DNA of 64,000 bases from Symbiodinium kawagutii (Eukaryota > Sar > Dinophyceae > Suessiales > Symbiodiniaceae), in assembly GCA_009767595.1 (NCBI GenBank), contig VSDK01025600.1, positions 328,145 through 392,144 on the forward strand, in the 5' to 3' direction. Below, piece after piece: positions 33,801 through 45,381 of the stretch. The notes beneath the pieces are model-generated. The model searched no databases, was not told the origin of the DNA, and saw only the letters and a program-made list of their open reading frames with translations. Position 1 is the stretch's first letter. Each line of letters begins with the position of its first letter. The position numbers were made by a program, and so were the translations under genes.

Positions 33801-36103
33801 ATGCCATACTCAAGCGTCCAGGTCAACACGCTGGTGGACTTGCAGAGGGTGCGGGTAGCAATTCTGAAGGCCGGGTACCAGTGCAGTTCGTGAGCGATGT
33901 TGAGTTCAAACTTATTTACATGAAGATCCATCTTGGGTTGGTTTGGGCAACATATCTAGTGGGTGGTTTGTTGGGGCAGGTGTCGATAGCAAATCTCTCA
34001 GTCATGGATGGTGAGGGGCAGGGCGGCAAGAGTCTGAACATGTGTTGCTCGTTGGAACCATGCAGGAGACTTGGCAATCCCAAAATCGTCAATGTCTAAT
34101 TATAGTTCCAAGCTGAAAGGTCCACAGTGATTACGAAGACCCGGGTCTAAAGTGACCGTCTTAGACCTTGGCCTCCCTATACTGCTAGTGGAACCATTCT
34201 AGACCCTGTGTACTTGAGGATACTTGACGGTATGCTTATGGATGGTTGGGCCCGTACTGCAATGTTCCTCGTAGGCCCAGCCCCAGAGGGCTACGCAAGG
34301 CTAATGTAAAGGCCAGTTTGACGGGCTTTCACAGTGATGAGCTTACGCAATTGAGCGAGTCATGCTTTGAATCATGCTGTAGATGATGTTCACTTGCCGT
34401 CCATGAAATTTGGCATACATCTTTAGCCAAGAGAGACAAACGGGCTGCTGGTTTCCCGACTTCTGCACCTCCTCGGCAATAGTGATCTTGAGCATGTCCA
34501 AATCGCCATCACCATCCCAATCCAAAAATGTTGGATAACCCATCCAGCCAAAATCGCCAAAATCCCTGAATGACTGACCTTCTTGGCGATACGGGAAAAC
34601 AGAGGAAGTTGGCCCCCTGAAAGGATTCTCTTCTGCTTCAAGAAGCTTGAAACCTGAAGGTGTCTGAATGCAAATATTGACTTTTTCATCTTCACTGTCA
34701 AAGCCCACGATGTCCTTCTTCCCGTCTCCATTAAAGTCAACAAAACTGAAAGTTCTGTTCCAAAGGATAGGGCAAGAAATATTTGGCGGGCCACTGAGTT
34801 CAATGACTGTGTCATCCGCTTGGTGTTCGAAATAGCGCGACTTGATTTCTTCACCGTCACTAACCAAAGCCAAATCCAAGTCTCCGTCCAGGTCCCAGTC
34901 AGCTAGAACTGGATGATGGTAGTTGCTCAGCTTGGAGGGGGCATTGATGTTGACGATGGTCATGTCCACGGTGGCACCAAGGTCAATCGCATCAAGAGGA
35001 ATGGAATCGGAGGCTGATGCCCTTGGCAATTCCAACCCTTTTGAGGTGCGCTCAAAGACTTTCAAAGGCGAATAAGATCCCCCGATGACTGCATCTTTGT
35101 CTCCATCCTTGTCCACGTCCACAAGAGAGAGTCCAGAGCCTTTGGAGTTCATGCAGAGAAAAGTGGTTTCCGCACTTGCAGTTCCATCAGCAAGTTGCAA
35201 ATGAACCTCTATACTGCAGGATGATTTCCACTGACCCATACTTCTCTTCAAGACTTTGGCCATGAGTATCAAGTCCATGCGTCCATCTCCGTCCCAATCT
35301 TCCATCAAAGGTCTCATGGCATGGGTTTTTTCAATCACGGATTGAAATGGACTGGTCGAGTTGTCCACCAGCATCAGCTTGCCGTTCGATTCCTCAAAAT
35401 GCCGCATTGGCACAGATGCTGCAGAGCCACTAGAAACCAGAACATCAAAGTTCCCATCGGCATCCCAATCAGCCACAGCCAGATCAGTACAGTGACCCTT
35501 TTCTGTAAAAATGTGCTCAAAAGGGCTGTCTGCTTTCTCAAGACGACCGTTGCGCTGCCTCTCATAGTACTTGATTCCGTCCTGGAACTGACAGTGCTGA
35601 AAACCCTATTTTTCCTCTTGGCAAGCAGGCAAAACCATTTGGATCAAACAAACTTGCAGAAAGATCTGGAATTTGAAATTACTGCAATGTGCTGCAACTA
35701 CCAGTGCAGGGGGTGAATGGGAAACCCTTTGGGCCCCCTCCTCCGTCCCGACTATCAAGTCAAGCCGTCCATCCTTGTTCCAGTCTACCACTGCTGGCCG
35801 GCAATAAGAACTGAAGATGCCTTCGAAAGGACCGCCCTCCATCTTCACAAAGCTGTTGCCGGAGGTGAACTCAAAGAGCGAAAGTTCGTGCTCGCCCCTC
35901 AAAATCACATCCAAATCTCCGTCATTGTCCCAATCCACAACGATTGGTTCCTCCAAAGGTCCGGTCTCAATGTCCTTAAAAGCAAAGAACGGATTTGAGG
36001 CTGCTCGGACAAAATGCCTTGGCTGTCCGCGGCAACCGGTGCGTTTGCTGGTTTCGCACCAGAAGCCGCATACCAACGCCGGGAGAAGAAGGAAGCACTT
36101 CAT
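24892..36103 (-). CDS. Receptor-like FG-GAP / ephrin-receptor-like membrane protein, copy C (complete)
   Basis: Third paralogue, rebuilt as 36103-35741, 35581-34469, 31545-30390, 30252-29866, 27137-26648, 26452-25660, 25522-25248 and 25069-24892. These join into an open frame of 1,584 residues. Exons 4, 5 and 7 have exactly the same lengths as in copy B (387, 490, 275 bp); the others differ by whole codons, except for a different last-exon length. Domain order matches copy B: signal peptide (MKCFLLLPALVCGFWC), FG-GAP repeats, ephrin-receptor-like Cys repeats, membrane span (LYTVLFALAFLLLIFLWAVFG) and a cytoplasmic WCIFEVFVACQR segment. An upstream in-frame Met at 36157 exists, but the downstream Met is the conserved one and fits a signal peptide. 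Donors: GA (intron 1), GT (2), GC (3-7). Introns 2 (2.9 kb) and 4 (2.7 kb) are swollen by minisatellites, against 1.2 kb and 0.2 kb in copy B. The intact frame argues against a pseudogene. Function is as inferred for copy B. Confidence 0.88.
27138..29865 (-). repeat. Minisatellite-packed intron 4 of gene C
   Basis: This intron is 2.7 kb, against 216 bp in copy B. In order it holds GGATCGGCATGGCA repeats (27.36-27.42 kb); CCATCCCGAC 10-mers (27.44-27.49 kb); ACGATGACAACTTCTCTG-type units (27.66-28.0 kb); a CTTCTCTACT pyrimidine repeat (28.1-28.26 kb); a second, longer run of CCATCCCGAC (28.29-28.36 kb); and degenerate then regular 33-bp units (28.76-29.71 kb). A GC donor is at 29865 and an AG|G acceptor ends at 27138. 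Confidence 0.88.
28760..29715. repeat. 33-bp minisatellite (CCGGAACCYTCCGGAACCTC)
   Basis: The unit is roughly CCGGAACCCTCCGGAACCTC plus ATCASCTATCTGCA. It is best preserved at 29.5-29.65 kb and decays toward 28.76 kb. The 33-bp period is a multiple of three, so it keeps reading frames open (11-residue repeats) without being coding. Confidence 0.88.
31546..34468 (-). repeat. Minisatellite-packed intron 2 of gene C
   Basis: 2.9 kb, against 1.19 kb in B and 0.5 kb in A. It contains ACCATCTAAA units (31.72-31.76 kb); CTGGTTCGGAAACTAAAA units (31.85-32.1 kb); CTGGAACGATGACAACTTCT units (32.22-32.34 kb); GGTGCCTGAACCG units (32.34-32.6 kb); then mostly unique DNA to 34.2 kb with one duplicated block (33.0 and 34.0 kb). 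The end near the acceptor of exon 2 (about 34.27-34.43 kb) matches the same intron in B (13.7-13.87 kb) and A (1.5-1.59 kb). Confidence 0.88.
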
Positions 36104-38790
36104 GGCTCGAAGCACATGGCGAGGCGGGCTCTCTTGGTCAGGGTTTGAAGCCTCCAAAACTACAAACGACTGAACAACTGTTCAACCAAGTCGTACAACA
36201 AGGTTGCACCTGCATTTGTTCAACTGCAGCAGCCCGCGCTTAGCACGTCGGAAAGGGACCTGAAGATGGATTCCAAACCTCAACGCTTCCAAGTTTTGCG
36301 CAAAGCACATTTTGTAAGAGCTTTTTCTGTCTTGCAGATACTTGCAGTCTATGCAATTCTATGCAACTAACTATTCGTCTTGGACATGTCCAGAGATTTG
36401 GGGAAAATCACCATCACTCTATGTTTAAATGCAGGACAACCATGTTTATCAGCTCTTGACGTTTGCAGTTCCTTCACCGATGGTGTCTGTGACGGTCACT
36501 CAAATCTCTAATTCCTTCAGCTGTCGTAGAAGCCACTCTCTGTCTGCCAAGCCAACCAGCTTCCTGCAGTGAGAGTTTGAAGAGCGTGAGCCCAACCAGC
36601 TGAATGATAGGACTACGAAAGATATGCAATCATTCTACAAAGGTGTCATCATTGAATCCGCTTTTGCCTTCTCACATAAGCCATCGAATCAAAACCAATG
36701 GTAGAGTCCATCCATCCGGCTACGTGGTAGGGGCATGGCCTGATATGCCCAGTGGCATCCTTCGTCATTTAGCTGTTGACTTTGCTGCTGGGAGGAACCA
36801 GAATCTCAATTGTTGGAAGTTTTTGTTCAGCTGAATTGCATGTTTCTTTTGAGGGCAACACGCCCGCATCCAAAGACGGTCCGCCATGCAGCATGCGCGG
36901 CAGACTCGGGAGGGCTGGAGCGCTTCCGACAGGATGGTAATAAAAAATATGCTGATATTATTCCTCGACATGGATGACGTGGTGAAATTCTGGAAAATGA
37001 TCATCCCTCTATGGTAAAACCTTCCGAACCAGCGCTTATCACCTCTTGACTGCTGCAAATGCCGGTCCTTGACCGATGGTGTTTCTTCTGACGGTCACTC
37101 AAATCCCTATATCCCTATATAATTCCTTCAGCTGTTGTAGAAGCCCCTCGTCGTCTTCTTGCTAAGCCACCGGCTTCCTAAATTGAGCTTGAGACGACCC
37201 AACCGGCCGAATGCATGCCACCCTCTCTCGAGAATTCCCGAGATCGTGCATCATTGCATAGAACAGATACGAACAGTTCATCCGATTCAGGCATAGTGCG
37301 ACGTCACCAAAAGTGGCACACAACCTTGAAGCAGCTGTTTGGATTGGAGAATTCTTCAGGCCGGACTGTTTCCCCTAAGTTGATGCTCAATTGCATTGAT
37401 GCTTAGCCCAAAATGATGCTTGGAATCACCAGGAGTCACCAAGATTACTATGCAGAACCTGAGCAATGAGCCCCAGTCACAAATACATTGCAATACGTTT
37501 GCAGATGCTGCGCAACAATTGCAGCAAGGCAACACAAGGCAACCCTCACCATGCTCAGGCAGGTGTCGAGGCTGATGAAATCCTGACAGTCTGGTTCCAA
37601 ACTGTCTCATGTTCAAAACATGCCGCTCCGTCGCAGTCACTCAGTTCCAAAAATTAGCAAACAAGCAAAACTCAGCCAGGAGGATGCTAGGGTCAAAGGA
37701 AAGGGAATTCTTTGGCACAGATTCCCCAGACTTGAAACCAGCATTTCCCATGGTATTTGCAGCATTTGGGACATCCTACCTCTCATTTCCCGTGGTACTT
37801 GCAACATTTGGGAATTTGGGACATCATACCTGTCATTTCCCATTGTATTTGCAAAATTTGGAATATCCTACCTTCCCCCAGATTTGATGGGTATTGTGGT
37901 TCTAAGGCTTATGATTGATGCTTTTAAGGTTAAGTTTTTAGGTCTATGGTGTTAGGGTTGACGAGTTTAGGGTGTATGGTTTCAGGGTTTAGGGTTTCGA
38001 TGTGTAGGGTTTCAGGGTTGAAGGTTTAAAGGTATATGGTTTTAATGGTTTTAAGGTATATGGTTTTTCGGTTTGTGGTTCTAGGGTTTTAGGGTGTATG
38101 GTTTTAAGGTGTATGGTCTTAGGGTTTATGGTTTTGGGATTTTAGGCTGAATTATGGCTTTTGACGATGTATGGTTTTGGGGTGTATGGTTTTGAGATTG
38201 TTTTAGGGTTGATGGTTTTAGGGTGTATGGTTTGAGGGCTGTAAGGTGTATGCTTTTAGGGTTTATGTTTTAGGTCTGTGTGTGTGTGCGTTTTGATGTC
38301 TTTTTTTTGTCCCGTAAGGACTAAGATAGAGCCTTATTTCAGTCGCCGGTTCTTCTTAGCTCCGATGCCCATCACCATGATATCAATGTTCTTTGCTTCT
38401 TGTCAGCTTTGACCATTTGCAGTCCAATCTTCTGCTTCCAACCACTGGAGCTGCAACTATCCCTACAAGTGCCCGCAGCCTTCCCTAACTCCTCGTCCCA
38501 AACAGCGACAAGAATTGACACTTCCTTCTCCACTATGTGAGGATGAATACTTGGTCAGAACCTTTCACTGGAATGGTCCGGAATGGTCTCTAGACACAGC
38601 ACCCGAAAGACCGGAACCTCAGCAGCAATGATCCCAAAAGTACCCTGACATGACCTGTCCTTATGCCAAACCAGGCCCCCAGACGAGAACAAGATGCAGG
38701 CTGAAAACTAAGCATCCGAATTTTAGTATGATGAACATACTGGCATAAACAAACGCAGACTAACAACAGGCTTCCAGCAATTCACACTTC
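36104..38790. other. Gene C 5' flank and outer edge of the array
   Basis: No gene supported. It aligns in blocks with the gene B flank up to about 38.79 kb, where similarity to 17.80 kb ends; the small gene found upstream of A and B is absent. A block at 36.47-36.61 kb is repeated at 37.07-37.21 kb, so part of the putative promoter region is present twice. A telomere-like insertion sits at 37.9-38.3 kb. Confidence 0.5.
37905..38300. repeat. Degenerate telomere-like TTTAGGG repeat
   Basis: Dense GGTTTAGGGTTT, TTTTAGGGTGTATGG and GTTTCAGGG words. The family resembles the TTTAGGG telomere repeat known in plants and dinoflagellates, but a variant (TTTTAGGGTGTATGG) dominates. Confidence 0.8.
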
Positions 38791-40959
38791 GCCAGTGTCC
38801 CAACGCTGCGCAGGCCTAGCTGCGCAAGCTGTGGGAGGGGCGGCATCGCAAGGGCCACACGGGAGCCCTAGAGTCTTTGCTGATTTGCTGAGAAACGACC
38901 CCTCAGTTTAGCTGCGACCACGCCAACAATGGTCAACACGTGCTTGTCATGAAACTGGTCTGTTGTTTAGGTCTACTTCTTCTTGGCCTCAAGAAATTGC
39001 AGAAGCTCTCCTGCCTACTCAGCCTTCACGTCAGCACATCGAAGAACTGGGGCATCCGCTGATATCCAGTGCCCCAGGCCAAAAACAAAGACAATGCTCA
39101 GTTTAAATCTAAGACATCACTTGCATCCTCCCTTCTCTTTCACACTATATGCTCACCATTGCTTAACTACATGCTTAATTACCACAGCCCCTTATGGTTC
39201 TCCTATCCACATCCATCAACCCATGTCAAAAATGTCTCAGGGAAACCGTCAAACTGCGTGCTACGCTCGACGAACTCCATGCTCCCGTTCCCCCCTGTTC
39301 ACTTGTAACCTGGCAGGTGGGCTAAGGCCCGACAAATCACAACCAACGTGGACCTTTGCTAGCATCCCATGTTGAACTCAGGCCCCCCAAGTCTCCACTT
39401 CGTAGGCCCACTGCGTCTATCACATTTCAGGGCTCGTGTCCGTTCGGCCAATGAGATACGGACCCTGAAACCAACGGCCCCAGGGGCCAAATAAGTCCAA
39501 ACACCGACGTCGAAACCCTGAGCGACCTTTCCCTCCAAATTGTATCGCCGAGTTGGCCATCACCACACCCACCACGTGGGATCACACCGTCCATGGAGCA
39601 TCCCGCTGTGATAACAGAAATGGCAAAGTTACCACAAATCTCCGGGCACTGTGTATCTGCGCAAAACTGTTGACTCATTCACCATTGAAACAAGGGATGT
39701 CCAAGCACGGTGAGGTTGGGTGAAGGGTGAGACAAATGCATTTTCTGGTGCCGCGCAATCCCAAGACAACCACCACTGAGTGACACAAGAACCAACGAAC
39801 CAAAAGCACGGCTAGCAATGGGTCATGCATGTCAGGCTCAAAAGTTGGTGGAATAGGAAAACTGGCAAATCGATCATGGATGATCACAATGTAATCCAAC
39901 TCCTTTTCTCCACAAAGAAAACATGGCACTTGAGAGAGTCTCATTTCGTCCAGCCCATTTTCGGCTGTTGGAACCTCAGGTGGCAAGGGGGTGCGACAGA
40001 GTTAGATTTCCGTTGTAGGGGACCGGAACCTGGAATCCTGGAATCTTAGAATCTCACCTCCTAAACGTCTTCTCACATCTCTTGAACACACTGGGTCTGT
40101 CCACAAAGGCACATACCCCAAAACCCATCATGGTTCCGCCAAAAAGTGTGCAGCCTGGGGATCTTTAGTGGAGGCATTGGTACCCCTCTCCATCGACTTG
40201 TTGCAAGGACCCGGCCGCCGTGTGGCGAACGGTGCCGCTAGTCGGCACCGTCATCCATGTCTTCGCCTTCTTCCATCGCCAACCTGCCCAAGTTCATCAG
40301 GGACTGGTCCTCCAAAATGACAAACCGCCAGTTGCTAGCTCATAAAGGGCAAGAAGAGCATCAAGTTTCGAAGGTCCCATGGTCAACGCTTGCTATGTTC
40401 GTAATGGAGTACTTATGGTGCTTGGTTGCCAAATGGGGATCATGTTTCCGTTGGAGCCACTAAATCACCATCCCATCACTAGATAAATATGTTGCTCAAC
40501 CTCAACAGTCATCAACCCATCCGGGCCAACCACAACCCCCAAAGGCTGTACCTGAGATATTGATCCGCGCACCATTTGTGCCAAGCGGTGCTGCTTGGAT
40601 TCTCCATCTGCTCCTGGCGGGGAAGCTGATGCCGCCCGGGGCCACGCTGGAACTGAAACGAGGCCAAATGACAACCAACAGAGACAAGCCTCCGAGCTGT
40701 CTGCTTGATAAGGCTTCATGTTTCAACTTGATGTGGCTCTGCTGCCTGCTTCGCTTGGAAGGGGTCTCTATTCTCGAAGGCCATGAACTTGTTCAAAGAC
40801 CTCGTCACATGACACCAACGCATTGAGGCATTGTTCACTTCTTATTGGTTTCACTGCAGTCACAAGCCTAGATTTCAGCACAAGAAAGAAGTTTCCCTAC
40901 GTGTTTTGTTCTCCAGACTCTTTCACCGCACGAGTTGCCGCAGCCCCTGGCTATAGCGG
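38791..40959. other. Gene-free stretch outside the array
   Basis: I see no supportable gene. Several frames of 70-130 codons occur, but none shows family motifs, and opposing frames overlap them equally well. Composition is ordinary, without strong repeats. Confidence 0.4.
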
Positions 40960-41559
40960 CTACATCAAATGGCACTGGGAATCGTTTTGGGCAGCAGCCT
41001 TCGCAGCAGCTGTCTTTGCAGCAGCCTTGGGCCGAACTGCTCTGGCAGAGGGCTGGAAGGATTCTTTCAGGGCCACGCCCTGACATGCGAATTCGGTGTC
41101 CCGACCCACTCCACCACCTTCCGTGGGCCGAGTAGTGATGACTTTGAACTTCACGTCGTTGATCTCCACGATGTCACCCGCTTTCACGGAAGTGGAACGC
41201 TGTTCAAAATAGGGCCGCACGAAGTCTTTCAGAAGCCCCGCTTCGTCCAAGGTCAGCTTGCTGGGTCGATACTTCTGAGGCAAACCCTCTTCAAATGGTA
41301 GCAACTGCAACCGCTCCAAGACTTTTCGTTCAATCTCAGGGCCTTCATAAAAGATCTCAGTTTCACTCCCAACCACACCGTAGGAATCCTCTGGCTGGAC
41401 ACCTACCACTTGAAATCTCACACCTTCAAAGGAGAATTCGAAGCCCTTAGTAAACTCTCCAACCTGTGCGGTTTGGAAGTAAGGAACGATGTTGTTGTGG
41501 TACATGTGATCGAAGTTGTACTTGAAGGTGTCCTGGGCAACAGCCGTGGCGGTGGGCAT
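40960..41559 (-). CDS. Cdc48/p97 N-terminal-domain-like protein without ATPase modules
   Basis: A single-exon frame of 199 residues. An in-frame TGA lies a few codons before the Met, which supports this start. Residues about 20-75 (NIVPYFQ, VRFQVVGVQPEDSYGVVGSE, TEIFYEGPEIERK) and about 107-165 (FVRPYFEQ, GDIVEINDVKFKVITTRP, GVGRDTEFACQG) are two related segments. Both match the pattern of the second N-terminal subdomain of Cdc48/p97 (LKPYF...GD.F.V...V.FKVVETDP...VAPDTEIFCEG). In Cdc48 this region binds cofactors and ubiquitin-linked substrates. Here there is no Walker A/B AAA module, only an Ala/Lys-rich tail ending CHLM, so the protein cannot be a complete segregase. It may be a stand-alone adaptor or decoy; that is inference. 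The terminal CxxM resembles a prenylation CaaX box, though CHLM is not ideal. Confidence 0.78.
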   Translation of the reverse strand: MPTATAVAQDTFKYNFDHMYHNNIVPYFQTAQVGEFTKGFEFSFEGVRFQVVGVQPEDSYGVVGSETEIFYEGPEIERKVLERLQLLPFEEGLPQKYRPSKLTLDEAGLLKDFVRPYFEQRSTSVKAGDIVEINDVKFKVITTRPTEGGGVGRDTEFACQGVALKESFQPSARAVRPKAAAKTAAAKAAAQNDSQCHLM

Positions 41560-41984
41560 GACAGCTTCTCAATCTTGTGGATACACAGACTTGATATCCC
41601 CCAACACATTTAGCTCATGGCAGCATGCTGCAGTGAACTATTGGCCCGCCCATCGCCAACAACCGAAACCCTGCGAAGCAGCCAGAGACCTGTCACAATT
41701 CAATGAATAATATTGAAGAATCCTAAAATATAGTCAGTTATAATCAATGTAATCATCATCCAAACCCATCAGCGTCAACAGATTTTCCTGGGTTCCCATG
41801 GGTTCCCATGGGTTCCTTGTAGGGCAACACGTGGACCTTTTGGAAGACCTGCAGCACCTGGTCGGCCAGGATGACCTCGGTGGATGCTCCATAGCGCCCA
41901 GGCGGCTGGCAGGACCCAACGATCATCTCGGCGCCGGGGCCACCGACACGAAGTCCTGGCATGGCTACAGGGTTGATACTCCTT

Positions 41985-42118
41985 GTGATCTGCTTGGATC
42001 TGCTTGGATCTCGTTAGATCTGGTTAGATCTAGTTGGATCTAGTTGGATCTAGTTGGATCTAGTTGATCAAGTTGGATCTAGTTGGATCTAGTTGGATCT
42101 AGTTGGATCTAGCTAGCA
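41985..42118. repeat. 10-bp minisatellite GTTGGATCTA
   Basis: Roughly a dozen copies of GTTGGATCTA with early variants (CTTGGATCTG, GTTAGATCTG). No open frame or protein family lies here. Confidence 0.9.
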
Positions 42119-43533
42119 GAGGTACTGTAGGATATGTGGTCACCATGAGTTTCTGTAGGATATTCACATCCACGACCGTATGTATTCTAAAAGTCATTTC
42201 AGTTGTGTCGGTAGAAGTTCCTCAACCTCTCACAGTCTCCCTCGAAAAGCTCACAGCTGCTGTGGGATGCTCACGGTGCCCCTGTGTGGTGTTGAGCCCC
42301 AGCCCTATTCGCGTCCTGTATGCAGGTCATCCTCAAAGTCCCGCAAGGCTTGACGGATGGCATCTGGCCGGTTGGGCTGGCTCGCCAGGCCATGCACTGT
42401 GACCTGCTTGACTAAGACCATGGCGCAAGGCAGCTACAGCATAACAGGGCAGCTTACTGCACTTGCTATGTCCAAAGTTGGTAGCTTCTGGGAAAATCAT
42501 ACGATAATGGTGCTCGAACAGAAAGACTGTACAAGCAAATCTGTAGGTGCCAGAGCTGCCCTCATGGTTTCGAGACTGTTCCTTCAGGAACCTATCCCAA
42601 TACGTTGTCATTCAATGGTTGCAGTGGTTCTAAGTTGTCAGACAAGCACTCCTCAGAGCCCAAACGTCACGTTTCGGTTAGAACTGCGCTGCGACTGGGC
42701 TTTTCACTTGAACATACGTGAACGATGCCGCCACCGGAGCAGGGCGCTGCACATACATGGGCTGCAGAACATGGTTTCACACTGGGTTTCCTGCGTGAAG
42801 ATTGAGAAGAATGAACCTGCATCCAATTTCCATTAGAAATCCTGCATTGAAATCTTTAGAGAAAATCCCCTGAAAGGATGAACTCGGACTGATGCATTGA
42901 ATTCCCCCAAACGGAATGAACTCAGATGAACCTGCAAACTTTCGTTTTCTCTTGAAGTCGGCCAGTCTAAACCTCAGTTCGCACTGATGGTGGAGGTGTT
43001 CAATGGTGCTTGGCGGCAATAAAAAACATGTGGACTGAGGTCCGCTGCTCACCGTTGACTCGTGGGCCGATCATATCATGTAGCTGGCACCTCATGTTGG
43101 TTCACTGCTGAATCTGCTGCAAGGATTTCCCATGAAGGGCTCTGCCCAGGTTCCCTGGGCAGTGTCACATATACAAGGACCAATTTTTGCGCCTGTGCCT
43201 TTGCTCGACTGGAAATTGCCAGGATCCAAGCAAAACATCATTAAAGGCAATGGTCTCATAGTTTAAGCACCTCAGTCAGAGATGGTATGGAATCAGTATG
43301 GAATGATATGGAACGGTGACAGCTCAGCCGGTTGTCATCCGCACAAGCGCAGGTAAACAAAGAAACTTCTGATCATGAAGCAGGCGGTGAAGCCACTTTT
43401 CTGCTCTAAGGTCCCAGCTCCATTCGCTGGACTTGCTCTTCGTAGAAGTATTTCCTTGGACCACGGCCAGCACGGTCATATGGCACTTATCATCTCAAGA
43501 CCAAGCGGCCTTCTAGTGATTGGAGGTGCGCAG

Positions 43534-43534
43534 C

Positions 43535-43595
<61 letters not shown>

Positions 43596-44008
43596 NNNNN
43601 NNNNNNNNNNNNNNNNNNNNNNNNNNNNNNNNNNNNNNNNNNNNNNNNNNNNNNNNNNNNNNNNNNNNNNNNNNNNNNNNNNNNNNNNNNNNNNNNNNNN
43701 NNNNNNNNNNNNNNNNNNNNNNNNNNNNNNNNNNNNNNNNNNNNNNNNNNNNNNNNNNNNNNNNNNNNNNNNNNNNNNNNNNNNNNNNNNNNNNNNNNNN
43801 NNNNNNNNNNNNNNNNNNNNNNNNNNNNNNNNNNNNNNNNNNNNNNNNNNNNNNNNNNNNNNNNNNNNNNNNNNNNNNNNNNNNNNNNNNNNNNNNNNNN
43901 NNNNNNNNNNNNNNNNNNNNNNNNNNNNNNNNNNNNNNNNNNNNNNNNNNNNNNNNNNNNNNNNNNNNNNNNNNNNNNNNNNNNNNNNNNNNNNNNNNNN
44001 GGTGATGG

Positions 44009-44046
<38 letters not shown>
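43534..44046. repeat. GAT trinucleotide repeat containing a 405-base gap
   Basis: Pure GAT runs flank an N stretch (43596-44000), so the repeat collapsed or could not be bridged. True length is unknown. Frames of poly-Asp, poly-Met, poly-His, poly-Ser or poly-Ile across it are artefacts. Confidence 0.93.
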
Positions 44047-44047
<1 letters not shown>

Positions 44048-45195
44048 GGATGATCGCTGCCAAGTTCCTTTTTGCAGGCGCAGTTTTGGATTTCACGGAT
44101 CAAGGAGCTGAATGCGAATGAATTCTTATCACAATCAGCCAAACAGAGTGAGAGCCCACGGCAGCTTTGGGATCAAATTCAGAGCATGCCAAAACACGGT
44201 TTCGTTGCGAAGGTACGAGAATCCACCATAATTACAGCTTCATTGCGTGCTGCCTATTGGCATACCATGTTCGTATCGGCATTATGTTTGGAAGGGCAAC
44301 CACATGCGAACAAATCACAGGCAACAACCGTGTCACGCATCATGTCATTGCATGGGTCGTGCACAGCGGCGAATCGCTGTCGACAGTGGCTCACTTGTCA
44401 CAAGGTCCGCGCATGTTCGAGCCATGTCTCCTCACCAGAGGTCAGGGAACGCGGAGCCATTGAGCAATCAGAATCAACAACAGATCGGAATGACATTTCA
44501 AATGGCCACATTGGCACACAGACTTGGTTGGATGTGGGTGGCTTTGCGCTGGTGCCTCATCCTGACTTGAAGACCAGAATCGCCACTTGACCTGGGCGAA
44601 AAATGGTAACTGAACGGTGTCCAAGACAACCCGCTGTCATTGCACCCTCGTTGTGGTCGATTGAAGTTGCTCTTCCCGCCATGCATTGTAATGCTGAGTC
44701 TGTAATGAGGCACGTCGTACATCTACACGATCGTAGTTATCACCCGCAACAATTGCGAACCATTGGTTGCTGTCAAACATTTAAAAATTCATGAGGTAGC
44801 CCAATCACTATCTCTCTCTCTCTCTCACCGCCTCCAAAAGTTCAGCGAGGCCGACACTATCGTTAACTGGTCTTGGCTGACCGTTGGCTGACCATTCACT
44901 GACCACTGGTGGTCCACTCCCTACATAGGAGTTTGAGATCTGCTACTAGTGGAACTGGGACCAGGGCCCAAGTAGAAGTAGATGAAGTGCTTGGTCTCGT
45001 GCGTGACCTCCAGGCGATGTCGACAATCCACTTCCACCCCTTCCAAACGAGAAGAAATAAATGTGCCATCACCCGTCCGATTTGTGAAAAATGGATTTGT
45101 AGATGCAAATACTATCTGAATCTGCGGCCCGTGTCAATCTCGCAAACAGGTGCTACTGAATCAGTCAACTTTGTGGAAAGCATCGAGCAAGCTTA

Positions 45196-45381
<186 letters not shown>

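Noticed and set aside
33713..34099. 128-codon plus-strand frame in gene C intron 2
   Set aside because: No motif, opposite strand to the host gene, and part of it belongs to a duplicated non-coding block.
41985..42118. CRISPR-like array of short repeats
   Set aside because: Units are directly adjacent with no spacers, in a eukaryotic context without cas genes. It is a minisatellite, as are those at 28.3 and 29.5 kb.
43375..44142. Long frames spanning the N gap (both strands)
   Set aside because: Open only because N is read as X and the GAT repeat has no stops.
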